Of a DNA stretch of 64,000 bases, positions 24,246 through 36,512 are shown piece by piece. Below the pieces are notes generated by a model, which ran no database searches, had not been told where the DNA came from, and saw nothing but the letters and a program-made list of their open reading frames with translations. The position numbers and the translations under genes are program-made. The stretch is from Sinotaia quadrata (Eukaryota; Mollusca; Gastropoda; Architaenioglossa; Viviparidae): NCBI GenBank assembly GCA_028829895.1, contig CM054179.1, positions 102,954,875 to 103,018,874 of the forward strand. Reading direction: 5' to 3'. Positions within the stretch are counted from its first letter, which is position 1; each line of letters starts with the position of its first letter.

Positions 24246-24506
24246 TTACCTTGAAAAGTGAACATACTGAAGCCAACAGGTAAATCCCGACTCGCCTAAC
24301 ACACAAGAAAAAAACTGCAGTTCCCCTATAGTTAGACAGCCAACAAGACTGCAGACAGCTGCTAACTCACCTGAGCAGAGTTGCACTCCAACAGCCAGGT
24401 CACACTCGAACTCTCTCCCTCTCAACTTCCCCAATCTCCTCAAAACGATAATTGTAGGGTCCGAGAAGAGAGGGAACCTCCAACAAACTTGACGATGGGA
24501 ATCCAA
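24246..24506 (-). other. Candidate spliced exon cluster
   Basis: On the minus strand, transcription order shows a perfect donor CAG|GTGAGT (exon end 24371), a pyrimidine tract ending in GTGTGTTAG (intron end 24296), and a second near-consensus donor CAAG|GTAAGC (exon end 24250). That would give a 75-base intron and a 46-base exon ending just after an ATG (ATGTTCACTTTTCAAG). Upstream, a CCAAT-type ATTGG lies near 24633. The whole block is also an 86-codon open frame without a recognisable domain. The architecture resembles 5' untranslated exons, but splice motifs this short also occur by chance. Confidence 0.25.
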
Positions 24507-24970
24507 ACTGGGCGCTAATTTGTCGGGCTGTTAAAACTAACTAGGCCACAAGCTTGCAAAGGAACCGAAGGGTTAATAAGAGCTACTGCTCGGACTGTTT
24601 GCCTTGGCACACAACTAGCCAATCTCTAGCTCACAAATAAATAAGTGAAACATATTTTACAAAAGTCAATAAATTTCACTCTGAATGATTGTAATTTATA
24701 ATTATATGCTTATTAGAGATAGATAAATTAATACTTAAACATAAGCTTATATCTTCAAAGAATATATTTTATTGTACATATCTTAACAATTAATTCACGA
24801 ATTTCTCTTGAAGAGATTAAGGGGGAGGGGGGAGCTGGGGACGTACGTTACAAAGTTGGCAACGGTAGTTAGTTTTAATTCTGGAAAGAAATACACATTG
24901 CTGCATTATTATTATTTATGAGTTTGCTGTTATGTTGCTAATGCTGCCCTTAGATTTTCAAATTGTCTGC

Positions 24971-24973
<3 letters not shown>

Positions 24974-25044
<71 letters not shown>
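24974..25044 (+). repeat. (GA)n microsatellite
   Basis: About 70 bases of uninterrupted GA. Confidence 0.98.
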
Positions 25045-25047
<3 letters not shown>

Positions 25048-28000
25048 ATTACGTCACGCAGAAATCAGATTAGCCTAAATATTGTTTTAATTCAATTAAA
25101 TCATCGGCTAGAGGCTTTCTCCCCGAACTCAACTTCTATTCCAAAAACATTTATTTCAAAGATCAAACATATATATCCAGTATCTGAATATCGATTTATT
25201 ACGATCAAATGGAATTTATCAGTACTTTGGGTATAGGAAACTAGATCAGCATTTAGTTGGGAATACTTTAAAGAATAGTAAACCTAAGAATAAATTATTT
25301 TAGTCCCAAACTTACTTAATTTTAACTTAAATAAATTTATAGAATTAATAATTATAGGATACTCACTTAACTGTCGACTATTTATAATTAATGTCATAAT
25401 ACTTTAAATGAAGGCTCACTATCAATTACCATATATACACCCTTCCCTCTCCACAGGTTTCGTTTAAGGCTACGCGATTATACAGGAAGCAAAATTAAAA
25501 AATCATCACTGTACATCTGTGTACGTGCATGTCTGTATGTGTGATTGAAGGACGACACAAGTGAGCCAGTAAATCTATAATTAAACAGCGCTAGATTAGC
25601 CGCATGTGAGGGAGAGGGAGCCTAAAGTCAGTTATGACATTTACCACAATCACACATACAGACTGCGTACATATGACGTCAGACACGGAACGAACCGACC
25701 GGCGCCTAAGAGAATGAGCTGGTTATCGATTATCTACGAATGACTCTTCCCGCTCCTCTTCCTCCTCACTCACTCCGACTTACACGCAAGCACACACAAG
25801 GCGCAGAACGGATCTGCCGGCAGTCAGCCAAGCATGACTCGTGTCTAGGTGTTGATTATTGATTACTCGCCGTCTGTGGCCTGTGCTGTTTGCCAGCATG
25901 GCGAGACGGTCGCAAGGATACTGAACGGCCCTAACAGTGTGCTTACTCTGCTGCAACGTGTTCTGTCCTCATATGACCTGTGACCTGTCGCGCGAACACG
26001 TCGTCTTCCGATGTATTTGAAGGGCACCCCCTCCCTCAACACATTTAGCGCCATGTCAAATGTGCGCGTGCAAGCTTGTATGACATTTGTTCGTCCGTTT
26101 CGCTTAATTCAGAAGCAATAATATTTTCACCTCTGCGAAAGCATTCTCAATTAGCGCGCGCGTACAGTGAATGATGAAGGGCGTTAGCACGAGAGTGAGA
26201 GATTAATATATAAAGTATAAATATTGAACTCACCACATCTCGTTACGCAATGTCCCAAAATAGCACAGACCCAGTTTTGTGAGAAGGAAACAGGTTGCGC
26301 AGACATTTTAAAAGAAATATGCGAGTAGCAAGGGCGTGCTTACAGGGCCTATGTCAAAAACAGCAACGTACATAAAAACAAACATTAATTTCGGAACTGC
26401 CATTATATTTCTTTACGATTATCCTTATCATATGAAAAATGGGGAATGAGAGTAAGGTATGTATAAGAGGTAAAGTCCCTAAGAGAGAGAGAGAGATAGT
26501 TCCCTTTACTACTGAGAATGTTAACCTACCAACTGTATTGATGACATTCACATAACAAAGAAGCAAGTGATGTGTGGGACTGAACAAAAGTCAAGAATGC
26601 CCGAAACAGAGCAGAAATAATTAGAGTGCATGCCCTTGGTTCATGCGCAGTGACACGTATTAAGAGCACAGTTAAACGTTTGAAATGGAAAAAAAACTGT
26701 TACGTGGATAGAAAGCGGAATGTTATGTCTTACTGAAGTGAAAGCACAATGACTAACATTTTGCACTTCAAATAGGCCGGCTAAGTCTGCAAGAGTGCAA
26801 AGTACACCAAAGAGTTTTGAAAAATAAAATAAATTAATCAAAGAATCTGATGACGCAATAAATACAAATAATAATGTTGCAGTAGAAGGGTCCTGCAAAA
26901 AAAAAAAATTAAAAAAAATGGAAGACAGATTACGAGAAAACACGAGTTGTACACTAATCAAGTGTTAGTTACGTCAGACGAGAAACACAAATGTACACTA
27001 ATAAAGCGTTAGTAAAGTTAGATTAAGTTAAATACGTACAATTAAATACTTTAATTAATACATTTTGAAAATATGTGTTGGGTGGAGATCCAGAGCATCT
27101 TACAATGTACGTAATAAATGCAAAAATGGACTGCAACACAAGAGTACAATGGACTACAATACCACAAATGAAGAGGGCAGTTTGACTTCAGTATAGGCAA
27201 TCAAATAGTGGACTGCAGCATCCAAACATCTAGAGTACAGTGGGCAACTACTCAACATTCAACACTAACTACAACGACCGGTGTCAGGTTGTAAGGCGTA
27301 TGTCTAGACGGCTATAAGGAAATGATTATGTCCTAAAGTATTTAAGACGAAGAAAGGTACAGAAACCAGAAAAGTGCTAAGGATATAAAAAAAAGAAAAT
27401 AATAACGGCTAACATTGTTTGTAGAGAATGTAAAGAATGAATAAATAAATAATTATGCAGTTATGTTATTTTGTATATCGGGGGCAGGGAGGGGGGGGGA
27501 GATAGTTTTGAGGATAAAGCATTTAATGACTTTTGCAGTAATGGTCAAAAACTGAAGTAAGATAAACATCACGGAGAGTATTAATATATATCAATATTTA
27601 AATCTATAAAAAAAAATATTAATAGAAGTATAATGAATGTTACACAGAGCATTCATATACGAATTTTAAACTTATGAAGATTGCCAATAACAGTAGAAGT
27701 ACATTTATTTTAACATTAAACAAAGTAAAACACATATGTATATAGTTTTCCAAGCTTTAATACTGAAATATATCTCTAGAGTAAATACAGCTATACTGAA
27801 CTTTAGATATGTATACATAAAATGTATAATTTTATACAATATATGCTTACCTAGCGTACACTGAGATATAAACTTTACCTGCAGAATTTAGCAAATATTT
27901 AGGCATGCATACGGATATATTTAACTCTACCGACAGTGACTAGTATACTATTTAATCTTACCTGGAGTATATGAGCTTATATTTAACTTTACCTTCAGTA

Positions 28001-28648
28001 TCAAGTATATTATTTAGTCCTACCTAGTATAAAACACAGTTATATTTAACTTTTCTTTCATTATAAAATACATATTTAGTCGTACTAGTATAATATACAT
28101 CTATATTTAACTTGAACTAAAATATCAAGTATATTATTTAGTCTTACTTGGAGTATGACGACAGATTAAAAAAATTATTTAGAGAAAAGAAAATTAACTG
28201 TTGAGTGCAAGCCCAACTGCATTGTGTTTTCTCTGACGGAAGTGGCACGCTTAAAATGTCATTACAAGATTTATCATCAAAGAAAAATGCATTAAGGGAG
28301 ACAATTCAATGAAACCGAATGCACTGCTGAACTTGTACAAACGGAGGAAAGCAAAATCGCTACATATCTATCATCACCACTAACAAATTAAAAAAAAAAA
28401 TAGTTATAAGCAAATATAAAATATTCAAGCAAACATAATTTAAATCAAACTTCCTAAGAGCAAGCTGACGTAGAGCTTGCAACCGAATAACATCGCAATA
28501 AACAACATTGTCTAGCAGGGTAACATTATTGGACTACTTAGAGATTTGCAGGTGCAATTGTACTATATAATGATAGAAAGCTAAGAATGGATCAGGACGA
28601 CTTTACTTGCTGAAAAGAAGGTTAGCAAGAGTCTTAATAATTGAAATG
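25045..28648. other. Unique AT-rich sequence with one GC-richer island
   Basis: The island at about 25600-26060 carries a perfect TGACGTCA (25674-25681). A plus-strand G-quadruplex motif lies at 27480-27499. From about 27855 to 28165 there is a loose repeat of a TATTATTTAGTCTTACCTGG-like unit, too degenerate for firm boundaries. No exon is supported. Confidence 0.5.
27480..27499 (+). other. G-quadruplex motif
   Basis: G-runs of 5, 3 and 9 are separated by one or two bases; the long last run can supply two tetrad strands. Confidence 0.45.
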
Positions 28649-28759
<111 letters not shown>

Positions 28760-30825
28760 CATTCTGAGATCTTACCGTCTTTCGAAAAACTTCCAGAAAC
28801 TGGGAATCGAACCAGTAAACGAATAGAGTGAATTACTGCAACAGTCAGCGCCTGAGCGCGAGAGAAAGAGGAGGAATTAGAGTGCGAGAGAAAGATACCA
28901 GTTCTAAAAGCGAAAGTTATTGATTGCAGAACATGCCTACAGTAACTAATTCTGCAGCCGTATCAGGGACAGTTTGATATTCATATTGTGCAACACCTCA
29001 GGTCCTCAGATATCGCCTAGTTAAGACCTGATATCCGAGTGAGGCTTTCCAGCAAAACTCTCCACAATCGATATAACAATTCTAACAATAACAGTTTTCA
29101 CATGTCTGAGACTGGATAAGTTGCAGTTACACTTGGCGAAAGAAACTAGTGCGTTCGAATTTTGACCCTGAAATTGTTGCCTGGTTTTACAACTCAATCG
29201 ACGGGTAAAAAATAAGGCACTGATGATATTCCACAAACCCTGTGAGCAAGTAAGACAGCAAATAGTGTGTGCACACAAACTTATGAGCAAATGTGTTAGC
29301 GCATAATTGCACGTAAGACCTACAAACAGGGGATTGAGCAAGTTATTTAAGTATAAGACCTCTGATTCAATATGTGAGCGAGCAAAGGCATGTAAGATGT
29401 GTGAATAAATCAGTTAACATAAACAACAACAAAAATGGATAAAATTTATGAACGAGTGAGCAAGGAAATGGACGTAAGACTTGTGAGCAAGTTATTGCAT
29501 ATAAGACTTGTGAGCAAGTTATTACATATAAGACTTGTAAGACAAGAAGTAACTGCGTATAAAACTTAACTGCTGTTCACAAATTTTTGTAGTAGTGGGT
29601 TGTTGTAATCAGAAAATACAAAGCATCCCCACGATTATATTTTGACTGGCACCACCAGAAGTATTATAGCAACACGCCCATCCTGAAAGCAACTATCGAT
29701 CAGGAGTTCAATGACTATTCTCAGCACTACTATATCTGAAGCACAACCAGTTCTATGGATAGTCAAGCATTAAGCTTAGGTACATTTGAACCTAGCCAGC
29801 ATTGTATACTGAACCTAGGAATGTTTTGAACCAAGAACTTTATATCCTTAGAAACATACAGAGAACAGATCTACTTGTAATCTTCGCCATATTCTCTGCA
29901 TAGTCATATATAAAATAAATATTTATTGTTAACCATATTCTCTGCTTAGCCACAGATACAGCAGAGATCTCATGTGATCTTAGCCATATACTAATCTTAA
30001 GCCATATTCAGCTTTGCAATATTTCGATAATGTGACACTGTCGACATATTAATTGTAAATAAATGCAACTCTACCTGCCTGTTTGCATCCATAATTAAAT
30101 TGCAGATATTCGATATTAAATATATCGAAATATGTTTCCATTGTGTCCATACAAGTGTAGTGAAAACAGAAACAAAACATCCAAAAGCACTAAAAGAAAA
30201 TAATTGTCCCACAAGTAATTTAACATAAATTATTCATTTTCTTTTGTTTGTATAGTAACATTTAATGAAACCGACATAGGCAAATCCACTTTAGAACTAA
30301 GTATCGGTCTAAAAAAAATTGGAAAGCGCCTTGACAATCTGATGGCCACAGTGTCCAGCTAAATAAATGATATTAATTGATATTAAAAAAACCTACAGAT
30401 TATTATGAAAACACGAATTATTTTCCCGGTTGTACAAATCGAACAGGACATACGACCGTATTCACCTTTGTTTGCACCGAGTGTACAATGCGTCATGATC
30501 ATTAATTTCACCCCACCCCCACACACACCAGTAAACTGAGAAGCATGCACCACCTGTTAGTCATTAGCATAGTTTTGGACCACACAAAGATCTATGACCA
30601 TACACAGTTCTATGACCGACAGAGAAAGAACTCTATATAGTCTGCAACATAGTGAGAAGGATCTTCCGAAAAGTGAAGAACTGTGGACACACAAACACAC
30701 ACACACACACACATTAAAGAATGAATATCACTTGCATTTTGTTTTTTCCAGATCATCTTGTGCCTAAAATCACAATGGGATATGACATGCACAATCATGC
30801 TTCTATTGCCACATTTTTCTCTTTA
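28760..30825. other. Unique AT-rich sequence with a small repeat
   Basis: A 30-bp repeat, GACTTGTGAGCAAGTTATTG or close, occurs about 2.5 times at 29473-29545. Loose ATATTCTCTGC-type repeats lie near 29880-30010. No exon is supported. Confidence 0.5.
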
Positions 30826-31096
30826 AAGTGTACTCTAAACGCATTTCCCACTGGAAAATGTATCCCAATCGCATTTATGGCAAATGTGTTCTAATCGCAC
30901 ATTTCTCTGGCAAATGTTTTCTAATTGCACATTTCTCTGGCAAATGTATTCTAATGAATGTACTCTAATCGCATTTTCCCTTGGCAAATATAGTCTAATA
31001 GCATTTCCCACTGCAGATGTTTTCTAAACGCATTTCTCATTGGCAAATGTAATTTTAATTGCATTTTGCACTGGCAAATGTCTTCTAATCGCTGAA
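30826..31096. repeat. ~30-bp minisatellite, about 9 degenerate copies
   Basis: Variants of GCATTTCTCACTGGCAAATG followed by TATTCTAATC recur about nine times with unequal spacing. Confidence 0.85.
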
Positions 31097-31219
31097 AGGC
31101 AAAGTGAGTTTACTTTTTTGCTGGTGATCTTAACAGTTTGCAAATGAACATTCATATCTTCAATGCATCAAACATCGTTGCCTAACGGTAGGAGGGTACT
31201 CGTCTGGGGGAAACCGTTT

Positions 31220-31385
31220 GTCGTTTACTCTCCACCCAAACTCATCTCATTAGCCTTGACTGGTCGTGGTCTTTGTCGTTTACTCTCCACCCAAACTCAT
31301 CTCATTAGCCTTGACTGGTCGTGGTCTTTGTCGTTTACTCTCCACCCAAACTCATCTCATTGGCCTTGACTGGTCGTGGTCTTTG
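31220..31385. repeat. 55-bp minisatellite, 3 copies
   Basis: GTCGTTTACTCTCCACCCAA, ACTCATCTCATTAGCCTTGA and CTGGTCGTGGTCTTT repeat three times with a single difference (TTGG for TTAG in copy three). Confidence 0.97.
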
Positions 31386-31699
31386 TATGTTTCCACACGT
31401 GTTCTCCTTTCCAAGATGACGGAACCAGCACCTCCACGGTTGTAGAGGTCGAGGAGGATGGGGTGGGGGGTGGAATTAAAAATATTGCATTTCTATTCCA
31501 GCACAGAGTCCGGTCAGTAAGCAATGGCCACTCCTCTCTTGACAGTTTCAACAATATTAGCGGACAAACGCATTCACAACTGCGATCTACTGATACGCTT
31601 AACAGTGCATCGTGTACAAGCGTGTTTGTAAGGCCAGCTTGTTTGTCGTGCATGTCAGTGTCAGCATACGCACACAGGCAAATAAATAAACTGCGATCC
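31386..31699. other. Unique sequence between a minisatellite and a promoter-like block
   Basis: Open frames of 111 (plus) and 128 (minus) codons overlap here on opposite strands; neither has a recognisable domain. Confidence 0.45.
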
Positions 31700-31815
31700 A
31701 CAGTGACGTGATCCTGCGACGTCACGCAGCACCTGGTCTTCACGACACACAGCTAACTTATTGTCTGAACCAGGTACTATAAATAGCCCCCCCCCTTCCC
31801 CTTTGCTGCTGACCT
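31700..31815 (+). promoter_or_regulatory. Candidate CRE/TATA core promoter
   Basis: A TATAAATAG box (31778-31786) sits in GC-rich context. Two CRE-like sites lie 52-73 bases upstream: TGACGTGA (31705-31712) and CGACGTCACG (31718-31727). A C-run and pyrimidine tract follow, and a start site would be expected near 31808-31815. The order and spacing match animal CREB-driven promoters. No coding exon is recognisable downstream; GACAG|GTACAA near 31900 could be a weak donor. Confidence 0.35.
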
Positions 31816-32280
31816 ACTGACTGGGAACAGCGACATGTAAACCTGCTTACTACGAGATGGTACACACACACAACTGCGTATTGGCTTTAAGAGCGACAGG
31901 TACAACTAATGAAATCTATGAACAATCTAAAGCCAAGACACAGCTAGTTACTTAATTAGCTGGAATGGGAGGTACTCAATATAATGACACCTAAATTACT
32001 GGTAAAAGAATTATAAAGACAATGCTAGCTAATTAAGAGGCCAGACGCATCAAGAAACTTCTAATTATTTAGCAGGTAAGAAATTGATACAATCGAGATA
32101 TAATGTATATCTTTTGTTGAATCTATTTTGAAGGTATGAGAATGACACATCAAGACGTTCATAGTTATAATCTACTCCTAAGTGGATGACACTGTCAGTA
32201 TATCTCTTGGCAAATGAGTGATACACAAGACACTGCTATAACTGCTCCTCTATAAAAAGAAATGATATATCATGACGCTT
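31816..32280. other. Unique sequence
   Basis: AT-rich, with no frame or array supported. Confidence 0.45.
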
Positions 32281-32451
32281 TTAGTTGATTACTTGATACG
32301 AGAATGATATAAAATGATAGATGACACATCTTGCTAATTACTTAGTACGAGAATGATACAAGACACATCTTGCTAATTACTTGATACGAGAATGATACAG
32401 GACGCATCTTGCTAATTACTTAGTAGGAGATTGATAAAGGACACATCTTGC
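32281..32451. repeat. 40-bp minisatellite, about 4 copies
   Basis: GACACATCTTGCTAATTACT followed by TAGTACGAGAATGATACAA repeats about four times, ending about 140 bases before the retrotransposon remnant. Confidence 0.9.
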
Positions 32452-32589
32452 ATGAAGGTATGCAAGGTGAAGTAGAAAGTGTGAAAGTGATGCATCAATG
32501 ACTTTGGCTGAAACTGTCACCAGGAAGTCACACTGGACTCAGTCATGACAGGGCAGATAATTGTTTCTGATTGTCAGACTATGGTTGAA

Positions 32590-33182
32590 ACCGAAGGGGA
32601 AAAGGCTCTGCTCAGAACAGCACAATTGACAGATGATTCTCTAGAGAAATGTTGAGAGAAGACCAAACTCTCAGAATCGTGTCTAAATCTTCCAGTAAAG
32701 CTATTGAGTTTCAGTGGAAGGATGGTATCTTGATTCATAAACTGGGGATTGATAGCAGCCAGATCGGTGGTATTTCTGAGCTATCAAGCAAATGTGCTGC
32801 ATTTGGTTCGTGACCCACCCACTGCTGGTTACCTAGGACCAAGCAAAACTTTAGCTCATGTTGAGGCTGAGTTTTATTGGCCAGGGATGACTAGGGACAT
32901 CACTCGGTATTGTCAGGAATGTAATATATGTCAGCGAGTGAATAGAAAGAAAGAATGCCCAATTCCACTAGGTGACCCCAAGGATTGATATTCCTTTTAG
33001 GCATGTAGCCACTGATCTCATTGGAGAATTTGTGCCCTCATAGGCCAACGCCACAGATGGATTTTCACCGTCATTGATTATGCTACCTGATACCCTAAGG
33101 CAGTTGTTCTTAGTTCTATTAGTACTGCATCAGTAGTAAATGCACTGTTCATCATTTCTCGCATGCAGGATTTCCAGAGAAG
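32590..33182 (+). mobile_element. Decayed Ty3/gypsy-type retrotransposon fragment
   Basis: This is a partial pol region covering the end of the linker before integrase, the integrase N-terminal zinc-binding region and the start of the integrase core. Neither reverse transcriptase, RNase H nor LTRs adjoin it, so it is an internal fragment. The LTR-like copies at 40210 and 45729 are too far away to be assigned to it without a family consensus. Confidence 0.85.
32590..33182 (+). pseudogene. Ty3/gypsy integrase remnant (H2C2 region and start of core)
   Basis: Integrase joins retrotransposon cDNA to chromosomal DNA. The best frame (32749-32988, 79 codons from a TTG) contains the family signature: SAGHLG-like TAGYLGPSKTLAHVEAE, then FYWPGM, then YCQECNICQ with the CxxC pair at residues 58 and 61, and NRKKECP. 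The first core Asp appears in ATDLIGEFVP (Asp codon 33014-33016), but in another frame. Further pieces are SKAIEFQWKDGILIHK upstream, VIDYAT and GFPE downstream. At least four frame changes and stops, such as TAG at 33041 and TGA at 33088, break it. Both zinc-binding His positions look lost: HD reads RD (residues 21-22) and GH reads GY (27-28). The match stops at GFPE, before the second catalytic Asp. It is a dead, truncated copy. Confidence 0.88.
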
Positions 33183-33817
33183 GAAAAGAACCCAAAGAAA
33201 CATAAAGTAGAAAGCAAAACAAGCATTAAAATAATGAAAACAACTGAAACAAACAACTCATCAACACCAAACTAAGTTCCAGGTGTTTATGCACTTCACA
33301 ATTTACTGCTTAACAATGGGGCTTTGAATGAACTTGTTAGCATAGCTTAGTTCATGAGGCTGAAACAATCATCACCACCATTATATTCCACAGCTAGACC
33401 ATTGATTATGAAATAAGATTCTCTTTAACAAACTATACAACTGGCACACCACAAAAGACACCGCCTCCAGACACCCAAATTACCGTGTGTCAAGGAACTG
33501 CATCAATGACATCTGAAGGAGAGTGTATAGGAAAACTGTGGAATGAAATCTGTCTGGATTTCCAATTGTTAGGGTTCACCAAAACCCACTGGACGATGAA
33601 TGTATCGAGTCTCTGAAGGAAAACTGACTCTCAAGACATTCATTCATATACTCAAATATTTATAGTACAGGTTGAGTGACAAAGAAACAATACCTAATTA
33701 TCACACTGAAGGCAAGACAGACTCACAAGTCTTTAACTTACTTATAAATATCACATTTCAAGCAGAGATGCTGAGATATCTAGTGATTGTACTCACACTG
33801 CTTATATGGTAAATATC

Positions 33818-33821
<4 letters not shown>
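33183..33821. other. Sequence following the integrase remnant
   Basis: No integrase similarity continues. Short frames here match nothing I know. The junction after GFPE may be a truncation or an insertion breakpoint. Confidence 0.4.

Positions 33822-33897
<76 letters not shown>
33822..33897 (+). repeat. (CA)n microsatellite
   Basis: About 76 bases of uninterrupted CA. Confidence 0.98.
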
Positions 33898-33899
<2 letters not shown>

Positions 33900-34399
33900 T
33901 TAAAGTTTATGCGTCATTACATTCATAGTGATTTTACAGAACTGTTTGTTGGTGTACAATGCATATATTTTCATCTATTAGATTATAAACAAACAACCCC
34001 CCAAAAAGAGTTTTCGCCCAAAATATCTGTCTAAAACTTTTAACTATTACTAACTCCAACACCACACGGCATATTTACTACATATACTGTTACTACATAT
34101 TTTTTTTACAACTGTGGAGTGCAAAAGGAAGAGCAAATCTCGTTAAGCTTCCTTTTCGCGGTCACAACGCACAGTCGTGTTCACGGTTCATCAAGCACGT
34201 GAAACACGTGCACAAAAAGCACTGAGAGAGCTGAAAGTCGTGACTGTGTATCAGTGCGCGCGTGTTCATTTCAGAGAGAGAGAGAAAAAGGTAAGGCTGG
34301 ACGAATGGATACACGAGTTAGTATTCTGGTTTAAAAAAAACAAAAAACTCTTACTGAGCGTTGACAATAAATGTGTTTCGAATTCTAATCGCTGATTCC
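33898..34399. other. Unique sequence
   Basis: No supported feature. A 72-codon plus-strand frame at 34177-34395 has no recognisable domain. Confidence 0.45.
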
Positions 34400-34429
34400 C
34401 GTCTCCATTAGGCTTACCGAAATCCGATA

Positions 34430-34500
34430 TGAGGCCGTAGATGTCATTTAAAAGCTTGACACCCTATACCAATGAGCTATCTCGACCAAGCGGATTGCTT
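34430..34500 (-). mobile_element. tRNA-like 5' half, possible SINE head
   Basis: The minus strand contains TAGCTCATTGGTA (plus 34477-34489), which matches the tRNA A-box. It is followed at the right distance by CTTTTAA inside a TGTCA/TGACA stem (34442-34461), which looks like a tRNA-Lys(TTT)-type anticodon arm. No T-arm B-box follows. GGGCGTTAAGCCC lies just upstream on the same strand near 34508. This is consistent with a decayed tRNA-derived SINE rather than a functional tRNA. Confidence 0.3.
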
Positions 34501-35659
34501 TAGGGCTTAACGCCCACTTTCACATACAAACCGCACACAAGTTCACCATCTGTCTTTCCAACTAGATGTATTTAGAATAAATAATATAATAAAATAAATG
34601 CGATACGGCGTGAAACGTAAAAAAAGAAAAGAAAAAAGATGCTTTAAAACGAACATGGTATGTGTCAAATCTAAAATGCGTTCGTTGGTGTGTGGGTGCG
34701 GTGAGTGTTGACTGAGAAACAAGAGAATAGGATATCACTGGGTAACAGTTTTAACCCCAGTAAAAACAGGAGGAACAAGCCCCAGTCACCTGATGTCAGT
34801 CAGTCAAGGTTTGGCTCTCTTCTCAGATTAAAGCAAAGGGGAAAGCACTCCGACTGACTGCTTGACGGCAGCGTGCAAAGTTCTACAGGAGTCCGGGAAG
34901 GAGGGTCCGCCCGATGATAGCAATGACATCCAATCAAATTCATCTTCCTCCCCCCCCCACCACCACACCACCGGAAAAAAAAAAAAAGCCAGCTCCACTG
35001 ACCCAGACAGCCATTACCCAATATAAGAGAGGTAACCACTGGCTTCTTAAAATTACAAAAGTTGAACTTCACGAACTTTTGGAGCTTTCGAACTGGTGCA
35101 GAGCCAAGAGTGATAAACTGACTGAATTTAAACTTAGGCATGACTTGAGGGCGATCTGCTAAAAAGAACAAACCCATCACGTCATTACTCGTAATGTGTT
35201 TGGCATAACTTAATGCTGTGCGTATATCATGTACATGTCGAACCTTCCAAAACATGAAAATATCTAAATACCGAAATAAATGTGAAAATGTAAAGCTTGC
35301 AATTAATAATTTAAGAATGGTGACAAGGCGAATAAACCGATAGACCAAACCGACAGCTTTTACTGGGGTAAAATAAAATGAAAAAAACCTAAGAAAAAAA
35401 AAGAAACTAAGCTATAAAGACATGAAAGAATAACAAATTAAATTAGTGTTGCTTGGTGTTTAAAAGAAATCGATACAAGTAAAAACAACAATAAAAGTCA
35501 TGAGGTAAAAGAGAAACGTCTAGTGTAAGCCAAAAGCTAAATAAACTTTTAGAAAACACAGACACACAACAACAACCCCTCTCCCCCCGAATATCTATCA
35601 ATAGTGCAAAAGAAAACAAATTACAAGAGCAAATAACAGAAACAAATATACAGATGGTA
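34501..35659. other. Unique sequence with a long uninterpreted open frame
   Basis: A 182-codon minus-strand frame spans 34800-35348. It lies outside any minisatellite, yet includes a Phe-run and Gly-run coded by the A- and C-tracts near 34943-34988, and shows no domain I recognise. I do not call it a gene. Confidence 0.4.
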
Positions 35660-36033
35660 CACAGAAACAAGATGTCGAATAGAAAATAGAAACAAGATGT
35701 CCAAGTAAAGAACAGAAAAATGATGTCGAAGTAAGGAACAGAAACAAGATGTCTAAGTAGAGAACAAAAACAATATGTCGAAGTAAAGAACAGAAAGAAG
35801 GTGTCTATGTACAGAAGAGAGGCAAATGTCGAAGTGGAAAACAGAAACAAGATGTCGAAGTAAAGAAAAGAAACATGTCCAAGTACAGAATAGAAGCAAG
35901 ATATCGAAATACAGAACAGAAACAAGTAGAAAAGAGAAACAAGATGTCCAAGTACAGAACCGAAACAAGATGTCCAAATACAGAACAGAAACAATATGTC
36001 CAAATAAAGAGCAGAAACAAGACGTCCAAGTAG
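35660..36033. repeat. ~28-bp minisatellite, about 13 degenerate copies
   Basis: Variants of AGAACAGAAACAAGATGTCC followed by AAGTA repeat about 13 times with 27 to 32 base spacing. The purine-rich plus strand leaves the minus strand open in all three frames (222, 94 and 87 codons), the longest open frame of the window. The encoded pattern (DILFLFCIWTSCF and similar) is a repeat artefact. Confidence 0.9.
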
Positions 36034-36512
36034 ACACCCATCCTTACTCCCAACAGACCCCTGCACACTTATATGTAGGTTTATATGTTGCAGACACAAA
36101 TACGAAGGCACCTCTCAATTTCATTTAAAATCAGTCTGCAGATCTGCATGCCTACACCGGATATAGGTACTTTTGAAGCAACCTTCTAGACTGACCGATT
36201 CATTGATTGACTGCTGACGAATTGGTTGACCAATTGATTTGTGTAGGGCAGATTGAGAAGACAACAACCAAATTAGCTCGGTAATAGTGAGCAAGAAAGA
36301 TCAATGATCCCCACCCAACTCTCCCTTCCATCCCCGGACAGAGATACAGATGATTATTCCAGGCTAGGGCTCCAGACAAAACACGATTCCGGAGTGCTTA
36401 GGAATTAATCAGGCGAAGATTTTCTTCCTGCCCTGGATGCTGCCTGTTGTAGAGTCAGAGGAGATTACGCCATGCATAATTACTTCTCAGTTAGCGTAGA
36501 TCGCTCGCGACC
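36034..36512. other. Unique sequence
   Basis: Nothing supported. Confidence 0.5.

Noticed and set aside
28795..28860. tRNA-like T-arm on the minus strand (GGTTCGATTCC)
   Set aside because: The stem mispairs at its third position and no A-box or acceptor stem sits at the right distance. About one such B-box match is expected by chance.
34800..35348. 182-codon minus-strand frame outside an array
   Set aside because: It passes through A- and C-homopolymer tracts as Phe and Gly runs and shows no recognisable domain. Length alone is weak evidence in 64 kb of six-frame sequence.
35443..36111. Longest open frame, 222 codons on the minus strand
   Set aside because: It lies mostly in the ~28-bp minisatellite, and overlapping frames are also open. 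The composition follows the repeat and there is no domain.
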